From CAVXFS01 sp963761115 (lineage in GTDB: Bacteria; Pseudomonadota; Gammaproteobacteria; Burkholderiales; Gallionellaceae), in contig CAVXFS010000006.1 of assembly GCA_963761115.1 (NCBI GenBank), positions 1 through 64,000 of the forward strand: a stretch of 64,000 nt of DNA, given 5' to 3'. The notes under the pieces were generated by a model. That model was not told where the DNA came from. It searched no databases and saw nothing but the letters and a program-made list of their open reading frames with translations. Of this stretch, positions 1-8,207 are shown piece by piece. The position numbers and the translations under genes are program-made. Position 1 is the first letter of the stretch, and each line of letters begins with the position of its first letter.

Positions 1-1
1 G

Positions 2-157
2 TCCCGCAATTCATTGATGCTGGACTACAGCCCGAGCGAATTCTCGCGCCTGCGCCTGCAGGCGGCGCAGGACAGGTCACGCCAGGGACTGACCGACAAC
101 CAGCTGTTGCTGCAGTATTTCATGAGCCTGGGCGCGCACGGCGCTCACCAATTCTAG
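2..157 (+). CDS. C-terminal end of an unrecognised protein (cut by window edge)
   Basis: An open frame enters from the left edge and ends at a TAG at 155-157, giving about 51 residues with a Gly/Ala/His-rich tail (ending GAHGAHQF). A ribosome binding site-like GGAG follows directly, ahead of the next gene at 167, so the two are probably in one transcript. I do not recognise the family. The position before a metal-binding protein suggests a metal-uptake partner, but the fragment shows no ABC ATPase motif. The His-containing tail is compatible with metal contact but proves nothing. Confidence 0.5.
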   Translation, partial: SRNSLMLDYSPSEFSRLRLQAAQDRSRQGLTDNQLLLQYFMSLGAHGAHQF

Positions 158-166
158 GAGCACAAA

Positions 167-1303
167 ATGAAAACGATACAATTTGAAATTCCGGTGCAGG
201 CTGGGGCTTGCAAACGCGAGCGCTACGCCATAGCCAAAAAAATCCTCTGCATCTGTCTGCTGCTGCTGAGCAGCAACGTCCATGCCGCTCTCAACATCTT
301 CGCCTGCGAACCGGAATGGGCTGCACTGGCGCAGGAGTTGGCGGCGGACAAGGCCGACATCTATACCGCCACCACTGCGATGCAGGACCCGCACCAGATT
401 CAGGCGCGTCCCAGCCTGATCGCCAAGGCCCGCCGCGCGCAATTGCTGGTATGCACCGGCTCGGAACTCGAGATCGGCTGGCTGCCGGTGATCCTGCGCG
501 AATCCGGCAATGCCGACATCGCACCCGGCAAACCCGGCAACTTCGAGGCAACGCGTTACGTGTCCATGCTGGAAGTGCCGACCCGGCTGGATCGCGACGA
601 GGGAGATGTCCATCCAGGGGGCAATCCGCACATCCAGACCGGCGCGCGCAATTTCCTGCCGATCGCGCAGGCATTATCGCAACGGCTGGCCGATCTTGAT
701 CCTGTCAATGCCGCCTTCTACCGCAATCGTTTGCAGTCCTTCATGCAACGGTGGCAGGACGCCATCGCGCGCTGGGAGAAAGAGGCCGCACCACTCAGGG
801 GTCAGGCGATCATCGTGCATCACAAGAATTTTGCCTATCTCAATGACTGGCTGGGACTGCAGGAAGTTGCCGAACTCGAACCCAAGCCCGGCATGGAGCC
901 AAGCATCTCCCACATGTCGCAGGTTCTGGAGCAGTTGCAGATCAAACCGGCAAGGATGGTGGTACGCGCCGCCTATCAGGCCGCCCGGCCTGCCGAATGG
1001 ATGTCGGAGCACGCGCACATTCCCGTCGTCGTGCTGCCGTTCAGCGTGGGCGGTACGGAAGGTGCAAAGGACTTGTTCGGCCTGTTCGATGACACGATAT
1101 CCCGCGCTGTTGGCGGGATTGAACCAGAAATGACTCGAATAAACACAGGGTGCGTCTTGGCGACAAGTTCGCAGGCTCACCCTGCCAAGGAGATCATATA
1201 TGACTCGCTTATTCAGACAACGCATCGGCATATCCGCCGTATTGCTCGCCTTGGGCCTGACAGGTTGTCGGCAGGACATAGCCATGATGAATGGGAACGG
1301 TGA
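167..1303 (+). CDS. Metal (zinc-type) ABC transporter substrate-binding protein, 3' end frameshifted
   Basis: ZnuA/TroA-type periplasmic binding protein that would deliver zinc or a similar cation to the permease encoded at 1664. An N-terminal hydrophobic signal segment ends near NVHAA (about residue 41). Candidate metal ligands are His in MQDPH, His in GNPH, the HH pair in IVHHKNF and acidic residues later; the His-rich loop of classical ZnuA is absent. Up to about 1100 the frame matches the family (LFGLFDD). After that the family-like ending (ALLAGLNQK, stop at 1133) lies in the neighbouring frame, while the listed frame runs on to 1303 and overlaps the next gene. A one-base shift near 1095-1110 is therefore likely and the true end is probably 1133. 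The start ATG at 167 has GGAG upstream; a shorter start inside the long N-terminus is possible. Confidence 0.8.
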   Translation: MKTIQFEIPVQAGACKRERYAIAKKILCICLLLLSSNVHAALNIFACEPEWAALAQELAADKADIYTATTAMQDPHQIQARPSLIAKARRAQLLVCTGSELEIGWLPVILRESGNADIAPGKPGNFEATRYVSMLEVPTRLDRDEGDVHPGGNPHIQTGARNFLPIAQALSQRLADLDPVNAAFYRNRLQSFMQRWQDAIARWEKEAAPLRGQAIIVHHKNFAYLNDWLGLQEVAELEPKPGMEPSISHMSQVLEQLQIKPARMVVRAAYQAARPAEWMSEHAHIPVVVLPFSVGGTEGAKDLFGLFDDTISRAVGGIEPEMTRINTGCVLATSSQAHPAKEIIYDSLIQTTHRHIRRIARLGPDRLSAGHSHDEWER

Positions 1304-1664
1304 AGTGATCGGCGATGGTGTGCTGGAAATCACCGCGAACTATCCGTTTCCTATTCACCTGAGCATGTTCGGCAAGGAGTATGTGGGGCTGTGGCACGCC
1401 GCAAGGGTCCACGAAGATCGGCTGGCGATGTCGCGCCGCCGCCTCAGCCTGCATGCCTATGTGACCTACGAAGCCGGCAACGACCCGGCGCAACTCGAAC
1501 ATGGATACGCCAGCCTTGCTGCCGCCGATGGATCGGAAATCCAGTGCGATTTCTATTACCGGGGGCTGCTGCCAGGCAAGGGCAGCTGCGAGGTCGATGG
1601 CAAGAAGGTGCAATTGACCGTGCAGCGGCATTCTTCGGCAGCAGACGGAATGACATGGGGCTGA
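1200..1664 (+). CDS. Small lipoprotein of unknown function in a metal ABC operon
   Basis: A 154-residue protein with a charged N-terminus, a hydrophobic stretch and a lipobox (LALGLTGC, Cys near residue 23), so probably a lipid-anchored periplasmic protein. I do not recognise the domain. AAGGAG lies a few bases before the ATG. Its stop overlaps the start of the permease gene (TGATG at 1662-1666), which implies translational coupling and a role linked to metal transport. It has two later cysteines (in IQCDFYY and GSCEVDG) that could form a disulfide. Confidence 0.75.
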   Translation: MTRLFRQRIGISAVLLALGLTGCRQDIAMMNGNGEVIGDGVLEITANYPFPIHLSMFGKEYVGLWHAARVHEDRLAMSRRRLSLHAYVTYEAGNDPAQLEHGYASLAAADGSEIQCDFYYRGLLPGKGSCEVDGKKVQLTVQRHSSAADGMTWG

Positions 1665-2413
1665 TGATGGATGCTTCCGATCTCTCCATCTTGTTCCCGG
1701 TCATCATCACCGGCTTGCTGGTGTTGGCCACCCACGTACCACTCGGTATGCGCGTGCTGGCGCGCGGCATCATCTTCGCCGACCTCGCCGTGGCGCAGGT
1801 TGCCGGCCTGGGCGTGATCATCGCCGGATTGCTGGAATTGACCGATAACCCATTTGCAGTGCAGGCAGTGGCTGCGACCGGCGCCCTGCTCGGCGCGGGG
1901 CTGCTGGCCTTTATCGAGCGTAAATTGCCGGAAGTGCTGGAAGCCATTATCGGCTTGCTGTTCGTGCTCGCCGCCACCGGCGGCATCCTGCTGATGAGCC
2001 GTGACGTTCATGCGGGCGAGCATCTGAAGGATTTGCTGGTCGGGCAGATTCTGTGGGTCAGCAACAGCCAACTCATCGCCACCGCCATTCTAACCGCCGC
2101 ATTGCTTGCTCTATGGCACGTGTTCCTCAAGCGCCTCGGAAGTTTGGGTTTCTACGCGCTGTTCGCGCTGGCGGTAACTGCGTCGGTGCAACTGGTCGGC
2201 GTGTATCTGGTGTTCGCCAGCCTGATCGTCCCTGCCCTTGCCACGCACCGGCTGAAGCGATGGCGCACACTCTTCGCATACGCAGTCGGCGTTGTCGGTT
2301 ATGTAGCAGGACTACTTCTGTCGGTATGGATGGACTTGCCAACAGGAGCGGCGATCGTATGGACGATGGCTGTTGCGGGAACGGCAGTACTGCTCTGGAA
2401 GCGCACCGAATGA
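1664..2413 (+). CDS. Metal ABC transporter permease (ZnuB/ABC-3 family)
   Basis: About 249 residues, nearly all hydrophobic, with around seven or eight predicted membrane spans; this is the usual size for the ABC-3 permease family. Family-like features include the early loop LARGIIFADLAVAQVAGLG and the late span VQLVGVYLVFASLIVPALA. It would form the membrane channel for the binding protein at 167. The start is set at 1664 because it overlaps the stop of the preceding lipoprotein gene; an ATG at 1655 in the same frame is an alternative. No ATPase subunit is encoded in this part of the window, so it must lie upstream or elsewhere. Confidence 0.88.
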   Translation: MMDASDLSILFPVIITGLLVLATHVPLGMRVLARGIIFADLAVAQVAGLGVIIAGLLELTDNPFAVQAVAATGALLGAGLLAFIERKLPEVLEAIIGLLFVLAATGGILLMSRDVHAGEHLKDLLVGQILWVSNSQLIATAILTAALLALWHVFLKRLGSLGFYALFALAVTASVQLVGVYLVFASLIVPALATHRLKRWRTLFAYAVGVVGYVAGLLLSVWMDLPTGAAIVWTMAVAGTAVLLWKRTE

Positions 2414-2522
2414 ACTATTGACCTAACAAAACTCAGTCATCAAACTCCGCGTCCCTGACCGGGCTGAGCGCGGTGCGCACCGTGGCTTCGGTCAGCGCCG
2501 GTGCGCAAAGCTCGAAAAGCAA

Positions 2523-2582
2523 ACTGGGGACGGATCCCGATATCTTGATCACACTTGATGGCAATCGGGCTTCGTCCCCAGT
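2523..2582. repeat. Intergenic inverted repeat (about 19-base arms)
   Basis: The arms ACTGGGGACGGATCCCGAT (2523-2541) and ATCGGGCTTCGTCCCCAGT (2564-2582) are complementary at all but two or three positions, separated by 22 bases. The repeat lies between the ABC permease and the decayed DUF3299 gene, with no T-run on either side, so it is more like a dispersed repeat than a terminator. The rest of 2414-2618 holds no supported gene. Confidence 0.6.
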
Positions 2583-2618
2583 TCTCTGGGATGACCTGAT
2601 GCCTAGGACTGGGATCCG

Positions 2619-3025
2619 ATGACGGATTTCAAGAAGCTCGACTTCAGCAAGCTGAAAGATTCAGACCCGCGTGCCCAGGAGGCAATGCTGAAACTGCGCG
2701 AAGCCTGGAGCAACGCGCCCGATCGAACCGTCGATAGACGGCGAAAGCGTGCGCATTCCCGGATTCATCGTGCCGCTGGAAGTCGGCCAAGCACCAGATC
2801 ACCGAATTCCTGCTGGTCCCATTTTTCGGTGCCTGCATCCATGTCCCCCCGCCTCCCGGCAACCAGATCATCCATGTGTTTCCGTCAAAGCCGTTGAAGA
2901 AGGGTTTGCAAAGCATGGACACTGTCTGGATCAGTGGCAAGCTTGAAGCCGTTGTTTCCAACACCGACATGGGCAGCGCCAGTTACCGGATGAACGCGGA
3001 TGTCGTCGAGCCATACAAGAATTGA
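2619..3025 (+). pseudogene. DUF3299-type protein broken by two frameshifts
   Basis: Three adjacent frames together spell one protein. The N-terminus starts at ATG 2619 (MTDFKKLDFSKL, then LREAWSNAP). A second frame near 2725-2795 gives PSIDGESVRIPGFIVPLEV. A third runs to the stop at 3023-3025 and gives FLLVPFFGACIHVPPPPGNQ, followed by a conserved-looking tail ending VVEPYKN. The pattern of a 'RIPGFIVPLE' strand, then 'FFGACIHVPPPP', is the signature of DUF3299 proteins, usually small periplasmic or lipoprotein-like proteins. The usual exported N-terminus is not seen here. The two shifts may be sequencing errors or decay; the neighbourhood of inverted repeats favours neither. Confidence 0.7.
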
Positions 3026-3120
3026 TCTGCAGTGTTCTAGGTTTGATCTGACAGACTCCGTCTGAGCTTAGCTTCCAAGTTTGGGAAAAAGTATGTAGCA
3101 AGTGTCTGCTTTGCGGCGGG

Positions 3121-3238
3121 GAATAATCCTTGCTTATCCGGTTGACGCACCAAGCCCACGAGCCATTGTGTCTAGACGTATACGTGGACGCTACCGGTAG
3201 TGTCCACGGTGTGCGAACCGGATAGGCAAGGAATAATC
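3121..3238. repeat. 118-base element with 23-base terminal inverted repeats
   Basis: The ends 3121-3143 and 3216-3238 are imperfect inverted copies, sharing the core CCTTGCNTATCCGGTT. Inside lies a smaller inverted pair, CGTGGAC (3183-3189) and GTCCACG (3202-3208), and a palindromic CGTATACG. No coding frame is visible. This may be a MITE-like remnant or a degraded insertion edge. It sits between the broken DUF3299 gene and the 3' end of a tRNA gene, a common site for insertion. Flanking 3239-3391 holds a short direct repeat (GGTCTACTAAYG, about 3328-3350) and no gene. Confidence 0.55.
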
Positions 3239-3391
3239 AAGAGTAGTCTTCCGCTTCTGGCATGTTGCTGATGGTCATACCTCGGAATTGACCGCCCGGA
3301 AGATGTCATTGAGATTCCTCAAAAAGCGGTCTACTAATGGTCTACTAACGAAAAACAAAAAGACATATATTTATATAAGTCTTTGTTTTAT

Positions 3392-3467
3392 TGGTGGGCC
3401 GTGAGTGATTCGAACACTCGACCAATGGATTAAGAGTCCACTGCTCTACCAGCTGAGCTAACGACCC
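3392..3467 (-). tRNA. tRNA-Lys (anticodon CTT)
   Basis: On the minus strand a 76-base cloverleaf runs from GGGTCGT to an encoded CCA end. The acceptor stem pairs GGGTCGT with ACGGCCC (one G-T wobble). The D arm is TAGCTCAGCTGGTAGAGCA. The anticodon stem-loop has loop CTCTTAA, giving CTT, which reads AAG lysine codons. The T arm contains GTTCGAATC. It is transcribed towards the repeat-rich region at 3.0-3.4 kb. Confidence 0.97.
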
Positions 3468-3524
3468 GTAAAAAACTGAAGGGCGGATTCTATGTGAATT
3501 CGCCGAATTGTCAAATGTTCAGGT

Positions 3525-4268
3525 TCAACCCATATACATTCCGCCGTTCACATGCAGGGTTGTTCCGGTGATGTAAGTCGCACCGGGCCCGGCCAGGAAG
3601 GCCACTGCAGCTGCAACGTCGGCAACCTGTCCCAACCGCTTCAATGGCACATGTTCGACGAGCTTGGCGCGCTGCTCTTCACCCAGTGCCTGGGTCATGT
3701 CGGTATCGATGAAGCCAGGGGCAACACAGTTAACGGTGATGTTGCGGCTGCCGATCTCCTGCGCGAGTGACTTGGTAAAACCCAACATTCCCGCTTTGGA
3801 TGCAGCATAGTTGGACTGTCCGGGATTACCCATGCTGGCCACCACCGAGGAAATGTTGATGATGCGTCCGTGACGCGATTTCATCATGGCACGCAACACG
3901 GCGCGACTGAGGCGGAACACCGATTTGAGGTTGGTTAACAGCACATCGTCCCATTCCTCGTCGCTCATGCGCGCCAGCAGGTTGTCGCGCGTGATCCCTG
4001 CATTGTTGACCAGTATCGAGATCTCGCCATATTGCTTTCGAATCTCGGCGAGCGTCTGCTCTAGTTGCTGGACGTCGTTCACATTCAGAGGCATCCCGCA
4101 GCCCTTGAGGCCTGCGGCTGCAACATAATCGCTGATCGCCTTTGCACCCTTGGCGGAAGTTGCGGTGCCGATGACGGTCGCTCCCTGCTTGCCCAGTTCC
4201 AGCGCGATGCCCTGCCCTATGCCCCGCGTGGCACCTGTTATCAGGGCGATTTGTCCAGTCAGATTCAT
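3525..4268 (-). CDS. fabG: 3-oxoacyl-ACP reductase FabG
   Basis: NADPH-dependent reductase of the fatty-acid elongation cycle, 247 residues, full length for the short-chain dehydrogenase family. It has the glycine-rich cofactor motif TGATRGIG (11-18), NNAG (88-91), and the catalytic Ser-Tyr-Lys set around S140, Y154 and K158 (YAASK). It is the last gene of a plsX-fabH-fabD-fabG minus-strand run. In many relatives acpP and fabF follow, but here the next item is tRNA-Lys and then non-coding repeats. A GGGAGGGG stretch precedes the ATG. Confidence 0.97.
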   Translation of the reverse strand: MNLTGQIALITGATRGIGQGIALELGKQGATVIGTATSAKGAKAISDYVAAAGLKGCGMPLNVNDVQQLEQTLAEIRKQYGEISILVNNAGITRDNLLARMSDEEWDDVLLTNLKSVFRLSRAVLRAMMKSRHGRIINISSVVASMGNPGQSNYAASKAGMLGFTKSLAQEIGSRNITVNCVAPGFIDTDMTQALGEEQRAKLVEHVPLKRLGQVADVAAAVAFLAGPGATYITGTTLHVNGGMYMG

Positions 4269-4322
4269 GTTCCCCTCCCAAATATCATTGTTTCCTCCTT
4301 TGGACGGTGCCGGAGGTATCGG

Positions 4323-5255
4323 TCAGGCCAATGCCGCGAGTGCGGCCTGGATCGCCGCTGCATCATTCAGCGCCAATGATTGCTGCGATGCATCGATGCG
4401 CTTGTTCAGTCCGGCCAGCACCTTGCCCGGTGCACATTCCAGATTATGCGTCACGCCCTGTTTGCTGAATTCCAGTACGGTTTCCACCCAGCGCACCGGT
4501 GAGAACAGTTGCTGCGACAATGCATCCTTGATCGCCTCGGTATCCGAATGGCTTTGCACATCGGCGTTATGCAACACCGGAATGGCAGGTGACTGTACAT
4601 CGACACGCCCCAGGTATGCGCGCAGCTCTTCTGCCGCACCCTTGAGCAGGCTGCAATGGGATGGCACGCTCATCGGCAGCATGATCGCGCGCTTTGCGCC
4701 TTTGGTTTTTGCCAGCTCCATGCCACGCTCGACCGCAGTGCGATTCCCGGCAATCACCACTTGTCCGGGCGAGTTGTAATTCACCGCTTCCAGCACCTCA
4801 CCTTGCGCGCCCTCGATGCACACGGCACGCACCGCATCGTCATCCAGTCCGAGGATCGCGGCGATGCCACCTACGCCTTCCGGCACGGCCCTCTGCATGC
4901 ATTCGGCCCGGAAGCGCACCAACGGCAGCGCATCGGAAAAAGATAGTGCACCAGCCGCCACCAGCGCAGTGTATTCGCCCAGGCTGTGCCCCGCCATGAA
5001 GGCCGGTGCCGGACCGTTCAGCGATTGCCAGGCGCGATACACCGCCACGCCGGCGGTCAGCATGACTGGCTGGGTATTTACCGTGGCATTGAGTTCGGCA
5101 TCGCTGCCCTCGGCAACCAGTTGCCACAAGTCCTGCTGCAGCACCTCTGATGCCTCGGTGAACGTGTCGCGCACTGCGGCAAGATCGGCATAGCCGTTCA
5201 TCATGCCGCGCGATTGCGAACCCTGGCCGGGAAATACGAAAGCGAATTTAGTCAT
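4323..5255 (-). CDS. fabD: Malonyl-CoA:ACP transacylase FabD
   Basis: Transfers malonyl from CoA to acyl carrier protein to supply fatty-acid elongation in the cytoplasm. At 310 residues it is the normal length. The active-site GHSLGEY motif puts the nucleophile at S91, the oxyanion motif GQGSQ is at 10-14, and the later His in PSHC matches the catalytic histidine. The gene is separated from fabH by a 100-base hairpin array and from fabG by about 54 bases, in an apparent single operon. Confidence 0.97.
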   Translation of the reverse strand: MTKFAFVFPGQGSQSRGMMNGYADLAAVRDTFTEASEVLQQDLWQLVAEGSDAELNATVNTQPVMLTAGVAVYRAWQSLNGPAPAFMAGHSLGEYTALVAAGALSFSDALPLVRFRAECMQRAVPEGVGGIAAILGLDDDAVRAVCIEGAQGEVLEAVNYNSPGQVVIAGNRTAVERGMELAKTKGAKRAIMLPMSVPSHCSLLKGAAEELRAYLGRVDVQSPAIPVLHNADVQSHSDTEAIKDALSQQLFSPVRWVETVLEFSKQGVTHNLECAPGKVLAGLNKRIDASQQSLALNDAAAIQAALAALA

Positions 5256-5260
5256 AGATG

Positions 5261-5348
5261 CAGTCGTTAGTCGTTAGTTGGTAGTCGTTAATTGTCGGTC
5301 GATCGGAGGTGTTAACTAGCGACTAACGACTAGCGACTAGCAACTGCC
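5261..5348. repeat. Self-complementary short-repeat array between fabH and fabD
   Basis: The left arm (5261-5291) repeats units like TAGTCGTTAG, and the right arm (5312-5346) repeats units like CTAGCGACTAACGACTAG. They are roughly reverse complements, with a loop of about 20 bases. It fills the gap between the fabH stop and the fabD start inside an operon. Two other intra-operon gaps in the window (14928-15003 and 24819-24892) have the same design with different unit sequences. Confidence 0.65.
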
Positions 5349-5354
5349 TTTCAC

Positions 5355-6311
5355 TCACCAGCGAACCATCATCGCGCCCCAGACGAAGCCGCCGCCGACT
5401 GCTTCCAGCAGCAGGTTTTCTCCGGCCTTGATCTTGCCGGAGCGTACAGCCGTGTCCAGCGCCAAGGGAATCGATGCGGCAGAAGTGTTTCCATGCTGAG
5501 CCACTGTCAGCACCACCCGGCTCATATCCATCTTCAGTTTTTTTGCGGTGGCTTCGATGATGCGGATGTTGGCCTGGTGCGGCACCAGCCAGTCTATATC
5601 CGATTCCTGCATGTCGAGGTCAGTCAGCAACTCTTCCACTACCTCGCTAAGGACCTTGACCGCAAACTTGAACACACCCTGCCCATCCATGAACATGAAT
5701 GGCGTACCCTCCACCTTCCCCTGGCTGATTCTTGCATCGGCCTTGAGTAATTCGCGGTAACGCCCGTCTGCATGCAATTTTGCTCCCAGGATCCCCGGCA
5801 CCTCACTGGCCTGCAGCACAACAGCGCCGGCGCCGTCACCGAACAGCACACAGGTAGAGCGGTCGTTCCAGTCCAGCAACCGGGTCAGCACCTCCGCACC
5901 CACCACCAGTGCGGTTTTCGCCTGCCCGCTGCGGATGTACAAATCGGCGGTGTTCAGCGCATAGATGAACCCACTGCACACCGCCTGCACGTCGAATGCT
6001 GCGCCCTGCCTGATGCCCAGTTTGTCCTGCAATACGCAGGCCGTGCTGGGGAATATCTGGTCCGGCGTGGTGGTGGCTACGATGATCAGGTCGATCTCTT
6101 CGATACTGACCCCAGCCATCTCGATCGCATGGCGGCTGGCATGCAGCGCCAGATCGCTGGTCAGTTCACCTTCAGCGGCAACGTGCCGCTCGACTATGCC
6201 GGTGCGATTCACGATCCAATCATGGGAAGTATCTGTCACTTTCTCAAGATCGAAATTGGTCAACACTTTTTCGGGCAAATAGCTGCCGGTGCCGATGATC
6301 TTCGAATGCAT
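5355..6311 (-). CDS. fabH: 3-oxoacyl-ACP synthase III FabH
   Basis: Initiates fatty-acid synthesis by condensing acetyl-CoA with malonyl-ACP. From the chosen start (MHSKIIGTG) it is 318 residues, typical for the family. The catalytic Cys is C112 in VCSGF; the His in VPHQAN and the Asn in HGNTSAAS complete the triad. The start at 6311 has GGAGG upstream and overlaps the plsX stop by one base (TGATG), so the two are translationally coupled; the upstream extension in the same frame is not family-like. Confidence 0.96.
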   Translation of the reverse strand: MHSKIIGTGSYLPEKVLTNFDLEKVTDTSHDWIVNRTGIVERHVAAEGELTSDLALHASRHAIEMAGVSIEEIDLIIVATTTPDQIFPSTACVLQDKLGIRQGAAFDVQAVCSGFIYALNTADLYIRSGQAKTALVVGAEVLTRLLDWNDRSTCVLFGDGAGAVVLQASEVPGILGAKLHADGRYRELLKADARISQGKVEGTPFMFMDGQGVFKFAVKVLSEVVEELLTDLDMQESDIDWLVPHQANIRIIEATAKKLKMDMSRVVLTVAQHGNTSAASIPLALDTAVRSGKIKAGENLLLEAVGGGFVWGAMMVRW

Positions 6312-7348
6312 CAGGAAACCTCCGTCAGCTTTTGTTGTTGTGCATGATGCCACTTTTCAATGTGTTCGCCGATGTGCTGCAACATGCCGCCGCGCACTTC
6401 TTCTGCAGCGCGCTCGATCGCGCACCGATAAGCCAGGACATCAGCGGAACCGTGGCTTTTCACCACGATACCCTTCAAGCCCAGCAAACTGGCGCCATTA
6501 TAGCGGCGCGGGTCGACCCGCTTCTTGAATTTATTGATTACCGGCAAGGCAACCAGACCTGCCAGTTTGGTAAACAGGTTGCGCCCGAATTCCTCGCGCA
6601 GGAATCCGCCCAGCATCTGCGCCAGGCCTTCGGTTGTCTTCAGCGCAACATTGCCGACGAAACCGTCGCAGACCACCACATCGGTCACGCCCTTGAAGAT
6701 GTCGTTGCCCTCGACATTGCCGAAAAAATTCAGGTCGCTTTGCTGCAACAACTCCGCAGCCTGCTTGACCACTTCGTTGCCCTTGATCGCTTCGCTGCCG
6801 ATGTTGAGCAAACCTACCGAGGGATTTTCCTTGTGATCGATGGCATTGACCAGCGTAGTCCCCATCAGGGCGAATTGCAGCAGATGCTCAGCATTGCAAT
6901 CGACATTGGCGCCCAGATCCAGCATGCACACCTGGCCGGTGGCTGTAGGCAGGTATGAGGCGATAGCCGGCCGGTCTATACCGTTCAGCATTTTCAGAAC
7001 ATAGCGCGCCGTTGCCATCAATGCGCCGGTATTGCCGGCACTGACACAAGCTCCCGCTTCGCCGTTTTTGACCAGTTCGATAGCGATACGCATGGAAGAA
7101 TCTTTCTTGCTGCGCAGCACCAGTTGCGGCGACTCATCCATGCCCACCACCTCGGATGCTGGATGGACACGCAGGCGTGGACCACAGGCGACGCCAAGGG
7201 CGCGTAATTCTGCCTCGATCGCGTCTGCCAGACCTACCAGTATGATGGTATCTTCGGGATGTAGCCGCTGGTACTCGATTGCGGCAGGAATGGTGACATG
7301 CGTTCCATGGTCGCCTCCCATTGCATCAATGGCTATAGTGACTTCCAT
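6311..7348 (-). CDS. plsX: Phosphate acyltransferase PlsX
   Basis: Makes acyl-phosphate from acyl-ACP for phospholipid synthesis, a peripheral membrane step. It is 345 residues and begins with IAIDAMGGDHG, the hallmark N-terminus of the family. Further family-like stretches are VSAGNTGALMA and CDGFVGNVALK. It lies downstream of rpmF and upstream of fabH, the standard rpmF-plsX-fabH order of proteobacteria. Confidence 0.97.
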   Translation of the reverse strand: MEVTIAIDAMGGDHGTHVTIPAAIEYQRLHPEDTIILVGLADAIEAELRALGVACGPRLRVHPASEVVGMDESPQLVLRSKKDSSMRIAIELVKNGEAGACVSAGNTGALMATARYVLKMLNGIDRPAIASYLPTATGQVCMLDLGANVDCNAEHLLQFALMGTTLVNAIDHKENPSVGLLNIGSEAIKGNEVVKQAAELLQQSDLNFFGNVEGNDIFKGVTDVVVCDGFVGNVALKTTEGLAQMLGGFLREEFGRNLFTKLAGLVALPVINKFKKRVDPRRYNGASLLGLKGIVVKSHGSADVLAYRCAIERAAEEVRGGMLQHIGEHIEKWHHAQQQKLTEVS

Positions 7349-7444
7349 TGGACAACCCTCGCAACGCCGTGATCAAAGAATTCCGGGAACACTGCATGCA
7401 TCCGGGCCTCACAGTCCGGATGCATATGTGCTTCAAGCACAGTA

Positions 7445-7624
7445 TCAATCAGCTTTGGTCTTGACGACTTTTTTGCCGCGATAATAACCGCTCGGGCTGA
7501 TGTGATGACGCAAGTGCGGTTCACCGGTCGAAGGCTCGATTGCCAAAGACGGGCTCGCCAGAAAATCGTGCGCGCGATGCATGCCACGTTTGGACGGGGA
7601 TTTCTTGTTCTGCTGTACAGCCAT
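7445..7624 (-). CDS. rpmF: 50S ribosomal protein L32
   Basis: A 59-residue basic protein beginning MAVQQNKKSPSKRGMHRAHD, the classic L32 N-terminus, and ending GKKVVKTKAD. It has the family size and lies between yceD and plsX as in most proteobacteria. The usual zinc-binding cysteines of some L32 variants are absent, so this is the C-minus form. AAGGAG precedes the ATG. Confidence 0.95.
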   Translation of the reverse strand: MAVQQNKKSPSKRGMHRAHDFLASPSLAIEPSTGEPHLRHHISPSGYYRGKKVVKTKAD

Positions 7625-7650
7625 GTCAACTCCTTAACAAAAGCAACTAA

Positions 7651-8148
7651 TCAATAATTCTTCATTTTCAGTCCGGACAAAACCATAAATGGATTTTTCT
7701 CCGTACTGTTCAATTTTTCCGCTGCAAGCTGGCAAACACCGGCTGGATGCCTGGGTGCAAATGGCAGACTTAACAGGATCTCTTCCTCTATCATGTCTTG
7801 CACATCCAGATTGGTATCCGCTGCGATGCAATCCATTTCGCCTTCATCACCGGAAAATTCATCGAATTCATCTTCCGGAACCAATTGCAGCTGCGTAGCC
7901 AGTTTGACTGGATGGGTCATTTCAGCCAGACAACGCTGGCACCGTAACTGGCACGAACCCTCCAATACCAGTTCCAGCACCGAATTGCCATCTCTTCCCA
8001 CCCTGCCGCGCAGGGTATAGTTGACTACACCTTGGGGGTTAACCAGGAAATCCTGTAATCTGGGCATTTCGGCAACAGCAATTTCACCGCACAATTCCCT
8101 TCCCTGTCGGGCAAATTCCAGGCTATCGATGAAATGCCGTGCAAACAT
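7651..8148 (-). CDS. YceD/DUF177 family protein
   Basis: A 165-residue protein of the YceD family, which is nearly always next to rpmF and has been linked to 23S rRNA accumulation. The family-specific CQRCL motif is present in LRCQRCLAEM, preceded by VNYTLRGRVGRDG, and an acidic central stretch (EDEFDEFSGDEGE) follows. The start at 8148 (MFARHFIDSLEFAR) fits the family; the longer open frame to 8373 overlaps the divergent maf gene and looks non-coding there. Confidence 0.88.
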   Translation of the reverse strand: MFARHFIDSLEFARQGRELCGEIAVAEMPRLQDFLVNPQGVVNYTLRGRVGRDGNSVLELVLEGSCQLRCQRCLAEMTHPVKLATQLQLVPEDEFDEFSGDEGEMDCIAADTNLDVQDMIEEEILLSLPFAPRHPAGVCQLAAEKLNSTEKNPFMVLSGLKMKNY

Positions 8149-8207
8149 GAGGCGTGCATGATATATATTTCGGTTGCACCTGTCAAAATTACGATTAAGG
8201 AATATTC

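Noticed and set aside
167..1303. Real C-terminal extension of the metal-binding protein to 1303
   Set aside because: The extra 60 residues overlap the next gene and have no family look, while the family-like end is in the neighbouring frame at 1133.
2436..2515. Short minus-strand frame (ending TALSPVRDAEFDD) as the 3' end of a gene
   Set aside because: Only about 25 codons, no start and no recognisable family; could be chance.
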